Shown here: positions 51,045 to 62,500 of the stretch, piece after piece
How the letters are laid out: every line of letters starts with the position of its first letter
How positions within the stretch are numbered: the first letter of the stretch is position 1
Origin: Gemmatimonadota bacterium
Lineage (GTDB): Bacteria; Gemmatimonadota; Gemmatimonadetes; Palauibacterales; Palauibacteraceae
DNA length: 64,000 bases
Direction of reading: 5' to 3'
NCBI GenBank assembly: GCA_022826685.1
Contig: JAJDUL010000020.1
Coordinates: forward strand, 62,001-126,000
Notes under the pieces: generated by a model
The model's input: only the letters and a program-made list of their open reading frames with translations
Database searches by the model: none
What the model was told of the DNA's origin: nothing
Translations under genes and position numbers: made by a program

Positions 51045-52673
51045 CTACCAGCGGAAGGCGGTGCGGGCGGCTTCGGCGGCGAGGTGCGTCCTCAGTTCCC
51101 GGGCCGTGTCCAGGGGCAGGTAGGGGATGTCGACCTTGTGGGCGGCGGCCCCCGCGCCCGCCGTGTCCACCAGAAGCCGGGCCATGCCGCGCCAGCGGTC
51201 GATCGGCGTCGTCCGGAGCGCCACGACCTGGATGCGGGTGTAGCGGGCGATCGTCGTGCGGCGCCACAGCCAGCCGCTCCGGAACCAGACCATCTCGTCC
51301 TTCAGCGCCCAACCGAGGCACTCGACGTAACGCCGCGCGTAGAACACGGCCCAGGCGAGAAAGGCGGCGTGGAAGGCCACGCCCCAGGCGCCGAGGGTGA
51401 AGTAGAGCGGAACCGACGCGAGCGTGGCAAGGAAGCAGGTTCCCCTCACGACGCGCCGGAACGCGAGCGGAGACACGGGCTCCCAGCCGACCTCGGGGAC
51501 ATCCAGTTCGGGGATCACCTCCCTGAGGAACTCGCGCAGACGGTCCCGCCGCAGGATCGGCGCGAGTCGGTGCCGGTGGGGATCCGCGTTCCCCGACTGC
51601 CCGGCCTGGCTTCCTCCGGCGGTCTGGACGCCGACGGCGACCCGGCCCGCCCAGCGCTGGAGCGGTCCCTCGTGGATCGTCACCGTCTGAACGCGCCGCA
51701 GCGGGATGGTGGCGGCGACCTGCGTCAGCATGCCGAATGTCGCACGCAGCCCCTCCTCGGACCGCACGACGCGGTAGTCGTGGAGGCGGACGAGCGTCCA
51801 GGCGACAGAGAGCATCCGCGCGAAGATCACGAAGGCGACGACCAGCGCCGTGATGGCGACCACGGTCACCAGGATCCCGGCCGCCACCACGTCCGAAGCC
51901 GCGCCCTCGACCGCGGGCCCGATCCACGACTGCTCCCCGGCGATCCAGTCGGATGCCCGCTCGAAGAGCCCCAGCTCCCACGCAAGGCCGAAGGCGGCCG
52001 CGATCAGCACCATGCCGCGGTTCTGGAGCAGCCCGTGGAGCAGGAGTTCGCGCGCGGGAAGGTGCAGCAGCGTGCGACCCTCCGCCGTACCGGCCAGGGT
52101 GGGGTCCACCGGCGGCTCGGCGGGCATGGCGGTTGGCGACTCGGCGCGTATGGCGGTCGCCGCCTCCTCCGCGGCCGTCCCGTCCTCGGCGATCCCCTCC
52201 TTGACCGCCTCCCGCTTTCCCTCGCGGACGCGCTGTCGCAACGCCTCCAGGGCCGGCAGCGGGAGGACGGTCAGCGTCGCCTCGGGTTCCTGTCCCCCGC
52301 CTGTCTGGAGCTTGACCTCCACGACGCCGAGCATGCGATGGAAGACGCCCTGTACCGCGTCGAGATTCTGGATCCGGGCGTAGGGGACGTGCCGCTCGCG
52401 CCGGAACAGGAGTCCGCTCCGGATCACGAGTTCCGCCTCCTCGTACCGGTACCGGAACGTCAGGTAGCGAACGACGGACCCGACGACGAACGGGATGAGT
52501 CCGATGAGGAGGACGGAACGCATCTCCACGACGCCGAGAAAGTTGGCCGACGCACCCCCGACGATCAGGGGGAAGATCGCCCGCCGGAGCTGGCTTCCGA
52601 GGGAGAAGCCGATGGAGAGCGGATGGAGCCGGTGCTCGATCACCCGCGAGGGCGTCGCCGGCTCAGACGGCAT
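51045..52673 (-). CDS. Bacterial PH-domain membrane protein (YdbT-like)
   Basis: The predicted protein has 542 residues. It has paired hydrophobic segments followed by bacterial pleckstrin-homology (bPH2, DUF304) domains: 'RYRYEEAELVIRSGLLFRRERHVPYARIQNLDAVQG' in two parts, then 'RLHDYRVVRSEEGL' with 'IPLRRVQTVTIHEGP', and a third copy 'WLWRRTTIARYTRIQVVALR'. Three bPH2 repeats is the YdbT layout. Located in the inner membrane; function is unknown in the family (proposed envelope role). ATG 52673 overlaps the end of the upstream partner gene by 11 bp; the two form a YdbS-YdbT-type operon. Confidence 0.82.
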   Translation of the reverse strand: MPSEPATPSRVIEHRLHPLSIGFSLGSQLRRAIFPLIVGGASANFLGVVEMRSVLLIGLIPFVVGSVVRYLTFRYRYEEAELVIRSGLLFRRERHVPYARIQNLDAVQGVFHRMLGVVEVKLQTGGGQEPEATLTVLPLPALEALRQRVREGKREAVKEGIAEDGTAAEEAATAIRAESPTAMPAEPPVDPTLAGTAEGRTLLHLPARELLLHGLLQNRGMVLIAAAFGLAWELGLFERASDWIAGEQSWIGPAVEGAASDVVAAGILVTVVAITALVVAFVIFARMLSVAWTLVRLHDYRVVRSEEGLRATFGMLTQVAATIPLRRVQTVTIHEGPLQRWAGRVAVGVQTAGGSQAGQSGNADPHRHRLAPILRRDRLREFLREVIPELDVPEVGWEPVSPLAFRRVVRGTCFLATLASVPLYFTLGAWGVAFHAAFLAWAVFYARRYVECLGWALKDEMVWFRSGWLWRRTTIARYTRIQVVALRTTPIDRWRGMARLLVDTAGAGAAAHKVDIPYLPLDTARELRTHLAAEAARTAFRW

Positions 52674-53235
52674 CGGCACCCGCGGGCGGCAGGAGGTGAT
52701 CGCGGATGCGGAGCGCCGTTTCGTGCTCGAGTCCGTCGAGGGAGACCTTCGCGTAGTCGGTTCCGGCGGTGTAGACGCCCAGCGTGCCGAGGCCGTAGCG
52801 ACGCTCGAGCGGCCCCTGCGACACATCCGTGTGCTGGACGCGGGAGCGCGGGACGCAGATCGCCTTCCGCCACACGACGCCGCTCCGGATCTCGATGTCC
52901 TCCGCGTTGACCGTGTACGAGGCGTAGCGGTGATGGAGGGCCGCCCAGCGGTGCAGCCACCAGCCGAGCACGCCCGTGATGACGGACCACCCGCTCACGA
53001 TCGCCGCGACGACGCCCGGCGGCGGCACGGCCGCGGCCCACACCACCGCCACGCCCACCGCCAGCGGGAGGGAGACGCACGCCGTGACGATGCGGCCGAC
53101 CACCCGCTGCAGCGGGATCGACCGCGGGTCCAGGCCGTGACGGACGCCGTCGGCGATGGCGTCGGCCGCCGTGTCCCCGGAGGCCGTCGGGTCGCCGGGG
53201 TCCGCCGTCTCGAGGTTGTGCGTCGACTCGTTCAT
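52663..53235 (-). CDS. Bacterial PH-domain membrane protein (YdbS-like)
   Basis: The predicted protein has 190 residues. Two transmembrane segments (about 50-70 and 76-95) precede one bPH2 domain: 'YASYTVNAEDIEIRSGVVW', 'VPRSRVQHTDVSQGPLERR' and 'GTLGVYTAGTDYAKVSLDGL'. Short N-terminal Asp/Ala-rich leader. It is the usual partner of the larger three-domain protein encoded downstream with an 11 bp overlap. Divergent from the release-factor-like gene. Confidence 0.82.
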   Translation of the reverse strand: MNESTHNLETADPGDPTASGDTAADAIADGVRHGLDPRSIPLQRVVGRIVTACVSLPLAVGVAVVWAAAVPPPGVVAAIVSGWSVITGVLGWWLHRWAALHHRYASYTVNAEDIEIRSGVVWRKAICVPRSRVQHTDVSQGPLERRYGLGTLGVYTAGTDYAKVSLDGLEHETALRIRDHLLPPAGADAV

Positions 53236-53319
53236 GTGGACAAGTTACGCTGATCGAACGGTTTTCGTGTCGGCGCTCCGGACCGGCGGGAACCGGCCGG
53301 CGATCCGAGGGAGGCAGCC

Positions 53320-53670
53320 GTGAGTGGCGCGGAGTCACGCAGCGACGAAGAACTGCTCGCCGAGTGCACCATCGAGACGTTCCGGGCCGGCGGTCCGGGC
53401 GGCCAGCACCAGAACAAGACGGAGTCGGCCGTGCGGCTCACGCACCGTCCCACCGGCATCGTCGTGACCGCGCGCGAGTCCCGCAGCCAGCACCGCAACC
53501 GCGCCCGCGCCCTGGACCGGCTCCGGACCGCCCTCAGGGAGCGGGAGCACAAGCCGCGACCCCGCCGCCCGACGAAACCCACCCGGGCCTCCCGGGAAGC
53601 GCGGCTCGAAGAGAAACGGCGCCGCTCCCTCACGAAGAGGCAGCGGCGCCGTCCCGAGTCCGACGACTAG
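53320..53670 (+). CDS. Peptide-chain-release-factor-like protein (YaeJ/ArfB or RF-H type)
   Basis: The predicted protein has 116 residues. It consists of the RF-1 GGQ domain only: '[20 protein letters not shown]' with catalytic Gly-Gly-Gln at 27-29, followed by a Lys/Arg-rich C-terminal tail ('[15 protein letters not shown]'), as in ribosome-rescue hydrolases that enter the mRNA channel of stalled ribosomes. No codon-recognition domain is present. Start GTG 53320 with GGGAGG upstream. Whether it is ArfB itself or a related stand-alone factor is not settled. Confidence 0.85.
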   Translation: MSGAESRSDEELLAECTIETFRAGGPGGQHQNKTESAVRLTHRPTGIVVTARESRSQHRNRARALDRLRTALREREHKPRPRRPTKPTRASREARLEEKRRRSLTKRQRRRPESDD

Positions 53671-53673
53671 CCG

Positions 53674-53695
53674 CCGCGGGTCGAAAAGCCCGCGG
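53674..53695. terminator. Hairpin between convergent genes
   Basis: CCGCGGG-(8-base loop)-CCCGCGG is a perfect 7-bp stem located between the release-factor-like gene (stop 53670) and the amidohydrolase operon end (53709). The loop is tcgaaaag. Position fits a two-way terminator; no T-tract is present. Confidence 0.6.
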
Positions 53696-53708
53696 TCCGG
53701 CACCGACG

Positions 53709-55117
53709 TCAGGTCGTCGTCGTCGTCACCCGCCGCGCGGGGCGATTGTTGTACTTCTCCCACAGGCTGCGGTGCTTGTTGTCCAGGTCGGACGGCACGC
53801 CCTTGATGAACACCCACTCGATCTGGGTCGTGATCTCGAGCGGATCCCCGTCGGTCACGATCAGGTTCCCCACCTTCCCGACCTCCAGCGACCCGAGCCG
53901 GTCGTCCACGCCGAGCACGCGCGCCGGGGCCAGCGTCACCGCCTCCAGCGCCGCCTCCTTCGTGAGCCCCCACGACACGGAGTTCGCGGCTTCGTAGGGG
54001 AGCGTCCGCGAATCGGACGAGTTGAAGGTCGCGAACGCGATCTCGACCCCCGCGTCGTGCAGCACGCCGGGCAGCGTGTTCGGATCGTCGTACGCGGTGT
54101 CCTCGCCCTGGGGCACCCGCTGCACCGGTCCCAGGATCACGGGGATGTTCTTCTCGGCCAGCGTCTCCGCGATCTCGCGCGCGCCGTTTCCGCCCGCGAT
54201 GACGAGGTCCAGGTTCCACTTCTCGGCGAACTCGATCGCCGACTCGATCTCGCGCCAGCCGTTCGCCCGCACGATGACCTTCATCCCCCGGTCGAGGACG
54301 CGCGACAGGTGCTCGAGCTGGATGTTGCGCGGCACGCGGTCCGAGCCGGACGCCACCGCCTGCCTGTAATGCTGCGCGGCGACGAACCATTCGTCGATCT
54401 CCGCCACCTGCTCGTCAAAGCGCTCCTGCGCCTGGCGGAAGGAACGGCCGCCGGACGGACGGCCAAAGCCGGCGAAGGCGCGGAAACTCGTCGAGAGCGT
54501 GGGCCAGCCGAGGACCATCGCCGCCGTCTTCTCGATCTCCATCTCCTCCACCGTCCAGCCATCGAGATGGATGAGCGTGGCCTGGCCCTGGATGCCGGAG
54601 CCGCCGCCGCCGAAGCCGCGCCCGCCACCGCCGGGCGCCACCATCGAGTGCGTGATCCCGTTCGCGCGCGCGACCGGGATGTGCTCGCTGGCGGGGTGGA
54701 TCGCCGTATGCGCGTTGAGATGCGGGTTCCAGCGCCCCAGCTCGCTCGCGTCGTTCGTCACCGCCACGGCCCCGATCTCCGTGAGCCCGAGCGAGCTGAA
54801 AGAGTCGATCATGCCGGGAAAGACGTGCTTCCCTTCCCCGTCGATGATCTCGGCGTCGGCCGGGATATCCACATCGCTTCCGACCGCGATGATGCGGCCG
54901 TCCCTGATGACGATCGTCCCGCCCTCGATGACGCCGTCGGACACGGTGTGGATCGTGGATCCCTGCACGGCGAACGTCCCGCCGTCCTGTGCGGCGGCCT
55001 GAGCGGGCAGGGCAAATCCGACGGTCCCGAGGAGGGCCGCCGTCGCGACTATCGACTTCAGCATGTTGCCGATCCTGTCGTTCATGGTGTTCCCGAAGCT
55101 GTTACCGGGTCCGCGCG

Positions 55118-55121
<4 letters not shown>
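53709..55121 (-). CDS. Amidohydrolase-fold exported protein, metal site apparently lost
   Basis: The predicted protein has 470 residues. A signal peptide ('SIVATAALLGTVGFALPAQA') is followed by an imidazolonepropionase/amidohydrolase-like fold: 'IHTVSDGVIEGGTIVIRDG', 'KHVFPGMIDSFSS' and 'LGSLEVGKVGNLIVTDGDP'. The first metal motif, normally Asp-x-His-x-His, reads Asp-Ser-Phe-Ser-Ser (106-110), and the later His positions are also absent, so hydrolysis is unlikely. It is the last gene of a three-gene operon and overlaps the middle amidohydrolase by 4 bp. It may be a structural or regulatory partner of the active enzyme. Confidence 0.82.
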
Positions 55122-56526
<1,405 letters not shown>

Positions 56527-56530
<4 letters not shown>

Positions 56531-58239
56531 CGGACACCTCCTCCGGGCCTCGTGCCCGTGAAGTCCATGTTGCGCATGCCGCCGAAGGAGGCGTTCCCCT
56601 CGATCGAATCGCCCTCGACCGTCCCGGTATAGACGATCTCGACTTCCATGCCGGGTCCCATCGTGGCCGAGGCGGTGATGCTGAACTCGTTGCCGCTCAC
56701 CCAGCCGTCCGTGATCTGCTGCTCGCCGCGCTCGCCCTGGATCACGCCGGAGATCGTGCCGTCTTCCGAAACCTCGAGTTCGGCCGTCGCCTCCTGCGAG
56801 TCGTTGTTCAGGGAAAGAACCCACACGCCGTTCATGTCGACCGCCGGGGGCTCCGTCGGCCGCGGCTCGGGCGCTTCCTCCTCGAACTTGTGGCCGTCGA
56901 CGAACACCATCCGGACATCGGTGTCCTCATCGAACAGCGGGCCGTCCGTGACGACGAGGTTCGCGATCTTCCCCACCTCGACGGAGCCGAGGAGCGCGTC
57001 CACGCCGTAGATGCGGGCGGGCGCGGCAGTGAGCGCCTCCAGCGCCGCCTCCTCCGAGAGCCCGTTCTCGATCGCCGTCCGCACCTTGTCCATCATGGCG
57101 CGGGGGCTGTTCGCCGAGCCGCTGTAGAAGGCCCACTCGGCCCCGGCTTCCTCGAGCCGGGCCGGGGTCGTCGGCGCGTAGGCGCGGCGCTTCAGAGACG
57201 AAAGCGACTCCTCGGCCTCCGGATCCGCGTCCCGGTTCCCCTCGGGCCAGTCCACGTTGACGAGCACCGGGACGCCTGCGGCCGCGATCTCGTCGGCCAG
57301 CTCGTACGCGTCGTGCGCACCCTGGAGGACCGGCCGCGCGCCGGTGTCCTGCCCGAGCTTGATCGCCCGCCGGATCTGCCGCACCTCGTTCGCCGGCATC
57401 ACCGTGGGCCAGCCGCCGGCGATCGCATCCTGAACCGGGCCGAGCGCGCGGTCGTACGTCGGACGCGGCTGACCGCTCGGGTTCGCCGTGTAGCGCGCCT
57501 CGTACTGCCCGGCGTGGTCCGCGTCGAGATAGAGCTGCCGGATGTACGCGATCACGCCCATCAGCGAGCCGGGGAAGCTTCTGAATCCGCCGGCGCCGCT
57601 CATCGTCACGCGGAGCGCGGCAGGCGACTTCACGACCATCTCCTGCTCGTCGCCCGCGAGGTTCACCACGACGCCCTGCCCCGTCACGATCCCGTCGTCG
57701 GGCGCCACGAGCGCGTTCGTGAACCCGCCGCTTCGCCACGCCTCGATCGCATCGGCGTCGGAGTCCAGCATGTCCGCGGCGTTGAACCAGGAGTTCGTCG
57801 CGGGACGGTCCTCCGGCCCCACGGTGCGCGGCTGGTTCGCCTGCTGCGCGAAGGCGAGGAAGGGGTTGTCGCCGCCGGCGGCGGGTCCGTCCCCTCCCGG
57901 TGTCCCCAGTGCGACCTGCGAAAGGCCGTCGAAGAGGCCGGGATAGACGGTGAGGCCGCTGGCGTCGATCAGCCAGGCCTCGCCGGGGATGTCGACGTCG
58001 GCCCCGACGGCTTCGATGAGGCCGTTGGCGATGACGACGGTGCCGTCCTCGATGACGGCGCCCGTGCCGGTCACGATGCGCGCGTTCTGGAGCGCGAAGA
58101 ACGGGGGAGGCACCGGGCTCTGGCTCGGCATGTACTGCGCGGCGGCGGACGCCGGAGAGGCGAGGCCGGACAGTGATGCGAGGAGGAGGCCCGGGACCAC
58201 TCCGCCCGCCAGCCGGCGCGCGAGTGCGGTTCGGTTCAT
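56527..58239 (-). CDS. Amidohydrolase-fold exported protein with C-terminal beta domain, metal site apparently lost
   Basis: The predicted protein has 570 residues. A signal peptide ('GGVVPGLLLASLSGLASPASA') and an amidohydrolase fold ('PFFALQNARIVTGTGAVIEDG', split here from 'LGSVEVGKIANLVVTDGP'). The metal motif position reads 'YPGLFDGLSQ': both His are missing. After residue ~455 an extra lipocalin-like beta domain follows ('VWVLSLNNDSQEATAELEV', 'GMRNMDFTGTRPGG'). It is the first gene of the operon and begins at ATG 58239; the ribosome binding site is weakly placed. It probably partners the active middle enzyme or binds a ligand. Confidence 0.82.
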
Positions 58240-58475
58240 GAGAAGTACATCCTTCCGAGTGGGTCCATCACGGCGAAACACATCCCGCCCGTCCTTCACA
58301 ACGTTCATAACACGCTGATTTCAATGTCCGTTCAGTCCCGAGCGGGGTCAACGGCGCGGATTCCCGTGAAACGCGCCGGAGCCGCGGTGTCCGGGGCCGT
58401 CCCCTGTTTTGGGGATGGTGCGACCGATTGGCGGATGGAAGCTTTCGAAACACCCGCAGGCTCAAGGAGGTTTCG

Positions 58476-58868
58476 ATGGTCCGTCTCGTGGCGCGTCCGC
58501 TGCTGTTGCTCCTCGTCGGGTTGTCCCTGAACGGCTGCTCCCTGGCGTTGCTGAAGAAGCCCCGGCTCGCCGACGGACCCGCAGCCGGAGACTGCACCAC
58601 CTCACCCGTCGCCCCGATACTCGATGCGGCCGGCGCGGGACTCATGGTTGCCGGCATCGTTCGCGTACTGACCTACCAATCCGACGATCCTCTCGTCCCC
58701 GACGTTATCTCCGACGGGGCGCTGACAGCCATTCTCGCACCGCCGGGCCTGCTGTGGGGGTATTCGGCGGCGAGGGGCTTCGGGTGGACCTCCGAATGTC
58801 GCGGTCGCCAGTCCCTGAGCGAGGAAGCGATCGCCGGCTACCTCCGCACGCTGAGCAGGACTCCATGA
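58476..58868 (+). CDS. Small hypothetical lipoprotein
   Basis: The predicted protein has 130 residues. Lipoprotein signal 'LLLLLVGLSLNGC'. One further hydrophobic stretch (about 'ILDAAGAGLMVAGIVRVL') and two cysteines later in the chain. No family is recognised. AAGGAGG sits just upstream of the ATG. The next gene begins 14 bp after its stop, so they are likely co-transcribed. Confidence 0.7.
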   Translation: MVRLVARPLLLLLVGLSLNGCSLALLKKPRLADGPAAGDCTTSPVAPILDAAGAGLMVAGIVRVLTYQSDDPLVPDVISDGALTAILAPPGLLWGYSAARGFGWTSECRGRQSLSEEAIAGYLRTLSRTP

Positions 58869-58882
58869 AAGGAGCTTCACCC

Positions 58883-59518
58883 ATGCGCAGAATCATCGTG
58901 TCACTCCTGCCGCTGCTCGTCGCGGCCCCGCTGGCGGCGCAGACGATGGTGGGGATCCGGGCCGGGATGAACCGGTCCACGGTCTCCGCGGAGGACGCTC
59001 CGACCCAGGATGCTCGCATGGGCATGGTCGTCGGAGTCGACGCCGCCTTCCCCCTCGCCAACTCGGTCGAGCTTCGTGTCGGCGGGGCATACGCGCAGAA
59101 GGGTGCCGGCGCATCGGAGGCCGGCTTTGGGTCGATCAGTTTCGAGATGGACTACCTCCAGCTGTCGGCCCTCGCGAGGATGGGAACACCGCGAGACGGC
59201 CGTGGACCGTCCTTCGGCGTCCTGTTCGGCCCCTGGGCGGCTTTCAACCTCTCGTGCAGCGCGAGCGCAAATCTCGATTTCGGGGAATTCGGCTCGGTGA
59301 ATGAATCGGCATCGTGCGAGGACCCCGACCCGACGGCCATGGACTTCGGGGTCGCGGTCGGTGCCGGTGTGGAACTGCCGGTCTCCGAAAGCCTGCGGCT
59401 GGGACTCGACCTCGTGTATTCGATGGGACTCGCGAATATCGCTCAGGATGAACCGGACAGCGGCAAGCATCGAACCCTGACGATTCAGGCCGGCGTCGTG
59501 ATTCCGCTCGGAGGCTGA
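58883..59518 (+). CDS. Outer-membrane beta-barrel protein (OmpW/PorT-like size)
   Basis: The predicted protein has 211 residues. A signal peptide ('IIVSLLPLLVAAPLAAQ') is followed by alternating strands with Gly and aromatic residues ('TMVGIRAGMNRSTV', 'SVELRVGGAYAQKGAG', 'FGVLFGPWAAFNLS', 'ESLRLGLDLVYSMGLANI') and a hydrophobic C-terminal strand 'GVVIPLGG', as in eight-stranded barrels of the PorT/outer-membrane beta-barrel group. Two Cys in one loop may pair. The ATG at 58883 has GGAG eight bases upstream; an ATG at 58865 overlapping the previous stop is an alternative. Confidence 0.78.
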   Translation: MRRIIVSLLPLLVAAPLAAQTMVGIRAGMNRSTVSAEDAPTQDARMGMVVGVDAAFPLANSVELRVGGAYAQKGAGASEAGFGSISFEMDYLQLSALARMGTPRDGRGPSFGVLFGPWAAFNLSCSASANLDFGEFGSVNESASCEDPDPTAMDFGVAVGAGVELPVSESLRLGLDLVYSMGLANIAQDEPDSGKHRTLTIQAGVVIPLGG

Positions 59519-59561
59519 CGAGCCGTAGCCCAGGCCGCATCGAACTGACGACGCCGATCGC

Positions 59562-62500
59562 ATGAAGTCGCGGGGACTGTGGGTGCGGCGAAGGGCCTCG
59601 TGGGGCGCCGGCGCGCTCCTCGTGGTCTGGGTCGTCGCGTGCGGCGAGGGAGGCGGCGGGCCCCTCACGCCGGGGCAGCCGCCTCCGGCTCCACCCCCGC
59701 CACCGCCGACCACCCCCAACCGCGCGCCGGAGCCGGCGGGCTCGATCCCGGCGCGGGAACTCACGGCCGGAGAGACCGCTTCGTTCGAGGTTTCCTCCTA
59801 CTTCCGGGATCCGGACGGCGACGCGCTGACCTACGCGGCGGGCAGCTCCGACGGTTCGGTGGCGACGGCGTCCGCCTCCGGCGCGACCGTGACGATTACC
59901 GCCGTGGCGGCCGGGACGGCGACGGTCACGGTGACGGCCCGCGACCCGCGCGGGCTGACGGCCACGCAGAACGCCGCCGTGACCGTGCAGCCGGCGAACC
60001 GGGCACCGGAAACGGTGGACTCGATCCCGGCCCGGACGCTGGCGCCGGGACAGGGCGATGCGTTCGACGTGTCGTCCTACTTCAGCGACCCCGATGGCGA
60101 CGCGCTGACGTACGCAGCAGCGAGTTCGGACGCCGCAGTGGTGACCGCCGCAGCTTCCGGCGCGACGGTGACGATGACGGGCGTGGCGCCGGGCACGGCG
60201 ACCGTCACCGTCACGGCCCGCGACCCGGCGGGACTCGCCGCGGAGCAGGAGATCGGTGTCACGGTCACCAGCGGGTCGAACCGCGCGCCGGAAGGCGTGC
60301 GCCAGATCGCCGACCTGACGCTCACCGAAGGTCTCACCTCGACCTTCAACGTGCTGTCGTACTTCACGGACCCGGACGGGGACCGGCTCTCGCTGTCGGG
60401 CCGTGCGTCGAACCCGGATATCGTCGGCGTCACGTTGTCGGGGGGCGCCCTGTCGATCACTGGCGTTTCCGCCGGGCAGACGACCGTGGAACTGTCCGCG
60501 CGAGACCCCGGCAACCTCACCGCCACCATGTCCTTCGGGGTCGCGGTGACGAAGGGGCCGCCGATGGCCGTCGGCGAGATCCCGCGCGACACGCTCAACG
60601 TCGGCGAGACGGTCACGCTGGATCTGTCGGAGTACTTCCGGGATCCGGACGGGGACCCCCTCACATACGGCGCCACCGCGTTCTTCTCGCGGATCGCGAC
60701 GATCTCCGTATCGGGCAGCGTCATGACGATCGAAGGGGCCGCCGAGGGGAGCACGTCCATCACGGCGACGGCGAGCGACCCGGACGGCAACGAGGCGACC
60801 CAGCGCACCCGCATCACGGTTCGACAGCCCAATCAGCCGCCCGTGACGCGAGGAGAGATTCGGGACCGGACGGTCGCCCCCGGGGAAACGACGAGCATTT
60901 ACCTCGGGTCCTACTTCGACGACCGGGATGCCCTGACCTACGCGGCGGCATCCTCGAACGAGGCTGTGGCGACGGTCGCGGTGGAGGATAACCGCGCCAC
61001 AGTGACGGGCGTCGCGCGCGGCACGGCCGAGATCGCCGTGACCGCGCGCGATCCGGCCGGGCTCGAGGCCGGGCAGAGCTTCGCGGTGACGGTGCCCAAC
61101 GGCGCTCCCCAAGGACAGGGGACCCTCCCCGGCGACACGCTGAACGTCGGCGATGCCGTCATGGTGGACCTTTCCTCGTACTTCACCGACCCGGACGGAG
61201 ACCCGCTGACCTACACGGCCGAGCCCTTCTTCGAACGCGTGGCCACGGCCACCGTTTCCGGAAGCGTCATGACGATCACGGGCAGGAGCGACGGCAGCAC
61301 TTCGCTGAGAGTCACGGCGCGCGACCCCGAGGGTCTCGAGGCGACGCAACGGACCCGAATCAGAGTCCGGCAGCCCAACCGCCCGCCCGCCGTGAAGGAC
61401 GCGATTCCGGACCAGACGGTCGCCGCCGGGCGCTCGGCGCGCATCGCGATGTTCTTCCACTTCGAGGATCCGGACCGCGACCGCCTGACCTACACCGCCG
61501 TGACGTCGGATGCCGCCGTCGCCACGGCGACCGCGTCGAGCAGCACCGTAAGAGTCGAAGGCGTGGCGCGGGGAACCGCGGACGTGACGGTGACGGCCCG
61601 CGACCCGGGAGGCCTCGAAGCCACGCAGTCGTTCCGCGTGACGGTGCCCAACAGCGCCCCCGAGGCGACGGGCTCGATCCCCCGGGATTCCCTGGACGTG
61701 GGCGAGACGGTCTCGGTGGATCTCGCACCGTACTTCGAGGACCGCGACGGAGACCCGCTTTCCTACTCGGCGGAGTCCCTCCTGGAATTCCGGGCGCGGG
61801 CGACCGTGTCGGGCAGCGTGATGACCATCGAGGGAGTGGGGGGCGGGCGAACGTCCGTCACCGTCACGGCGCGCGATCCGGACGGACTCGAGGCCACGCA
61901 GCGGGCCTACTTCACCGTCATCCAGCCGAACCGGTCGCCCGAGACCAGGGACGCGATCCCCGACCAGACCGTCGACCTCGGCGACACCGAGAGGCTGTCG
62001 ATGTTCTTCTACTTCGAGGATCCGGACCGGGACGACCTCGAGTATCTGACCGAGTCATCCGACCCGGCCGTCGCGAGCGTCTCCGCGGACGGGCGGAGCG
62101 TGAGGATCACCGCCGTCGCCCGCGGCACCGCGCGGATCACGATCGTGGCGCGCGACCCGGGAGGACTCGAGGCGCGCCAGTCGTTCGCCGTGACCGTGCC
62201 CAACAGCGGCCCGAAGGACACGGGCGACATCCCCGAGCATTCCCTCAACGTCGGCGAGACCTGGTCCGTGGACCTGGTCCCCTACTTCACGGACGCGGAC
62301 GGCGATCCGCTGACGTACACGGCGGACGTGTTCTTCGACCACGTGGCCGACGCCACCGTGGCGGGCGGCGTGATGACGGTCGAGGGGCTGGAGGATGGGC
62401 GTACATCGATCACGGTGACGGCCCGAGACCCGGAGGGGCTGGAGGCGACCCAGCGCACGCGCGTGACGGTGATCCAGCCCAACCGGCCGCCCGAGTCCAC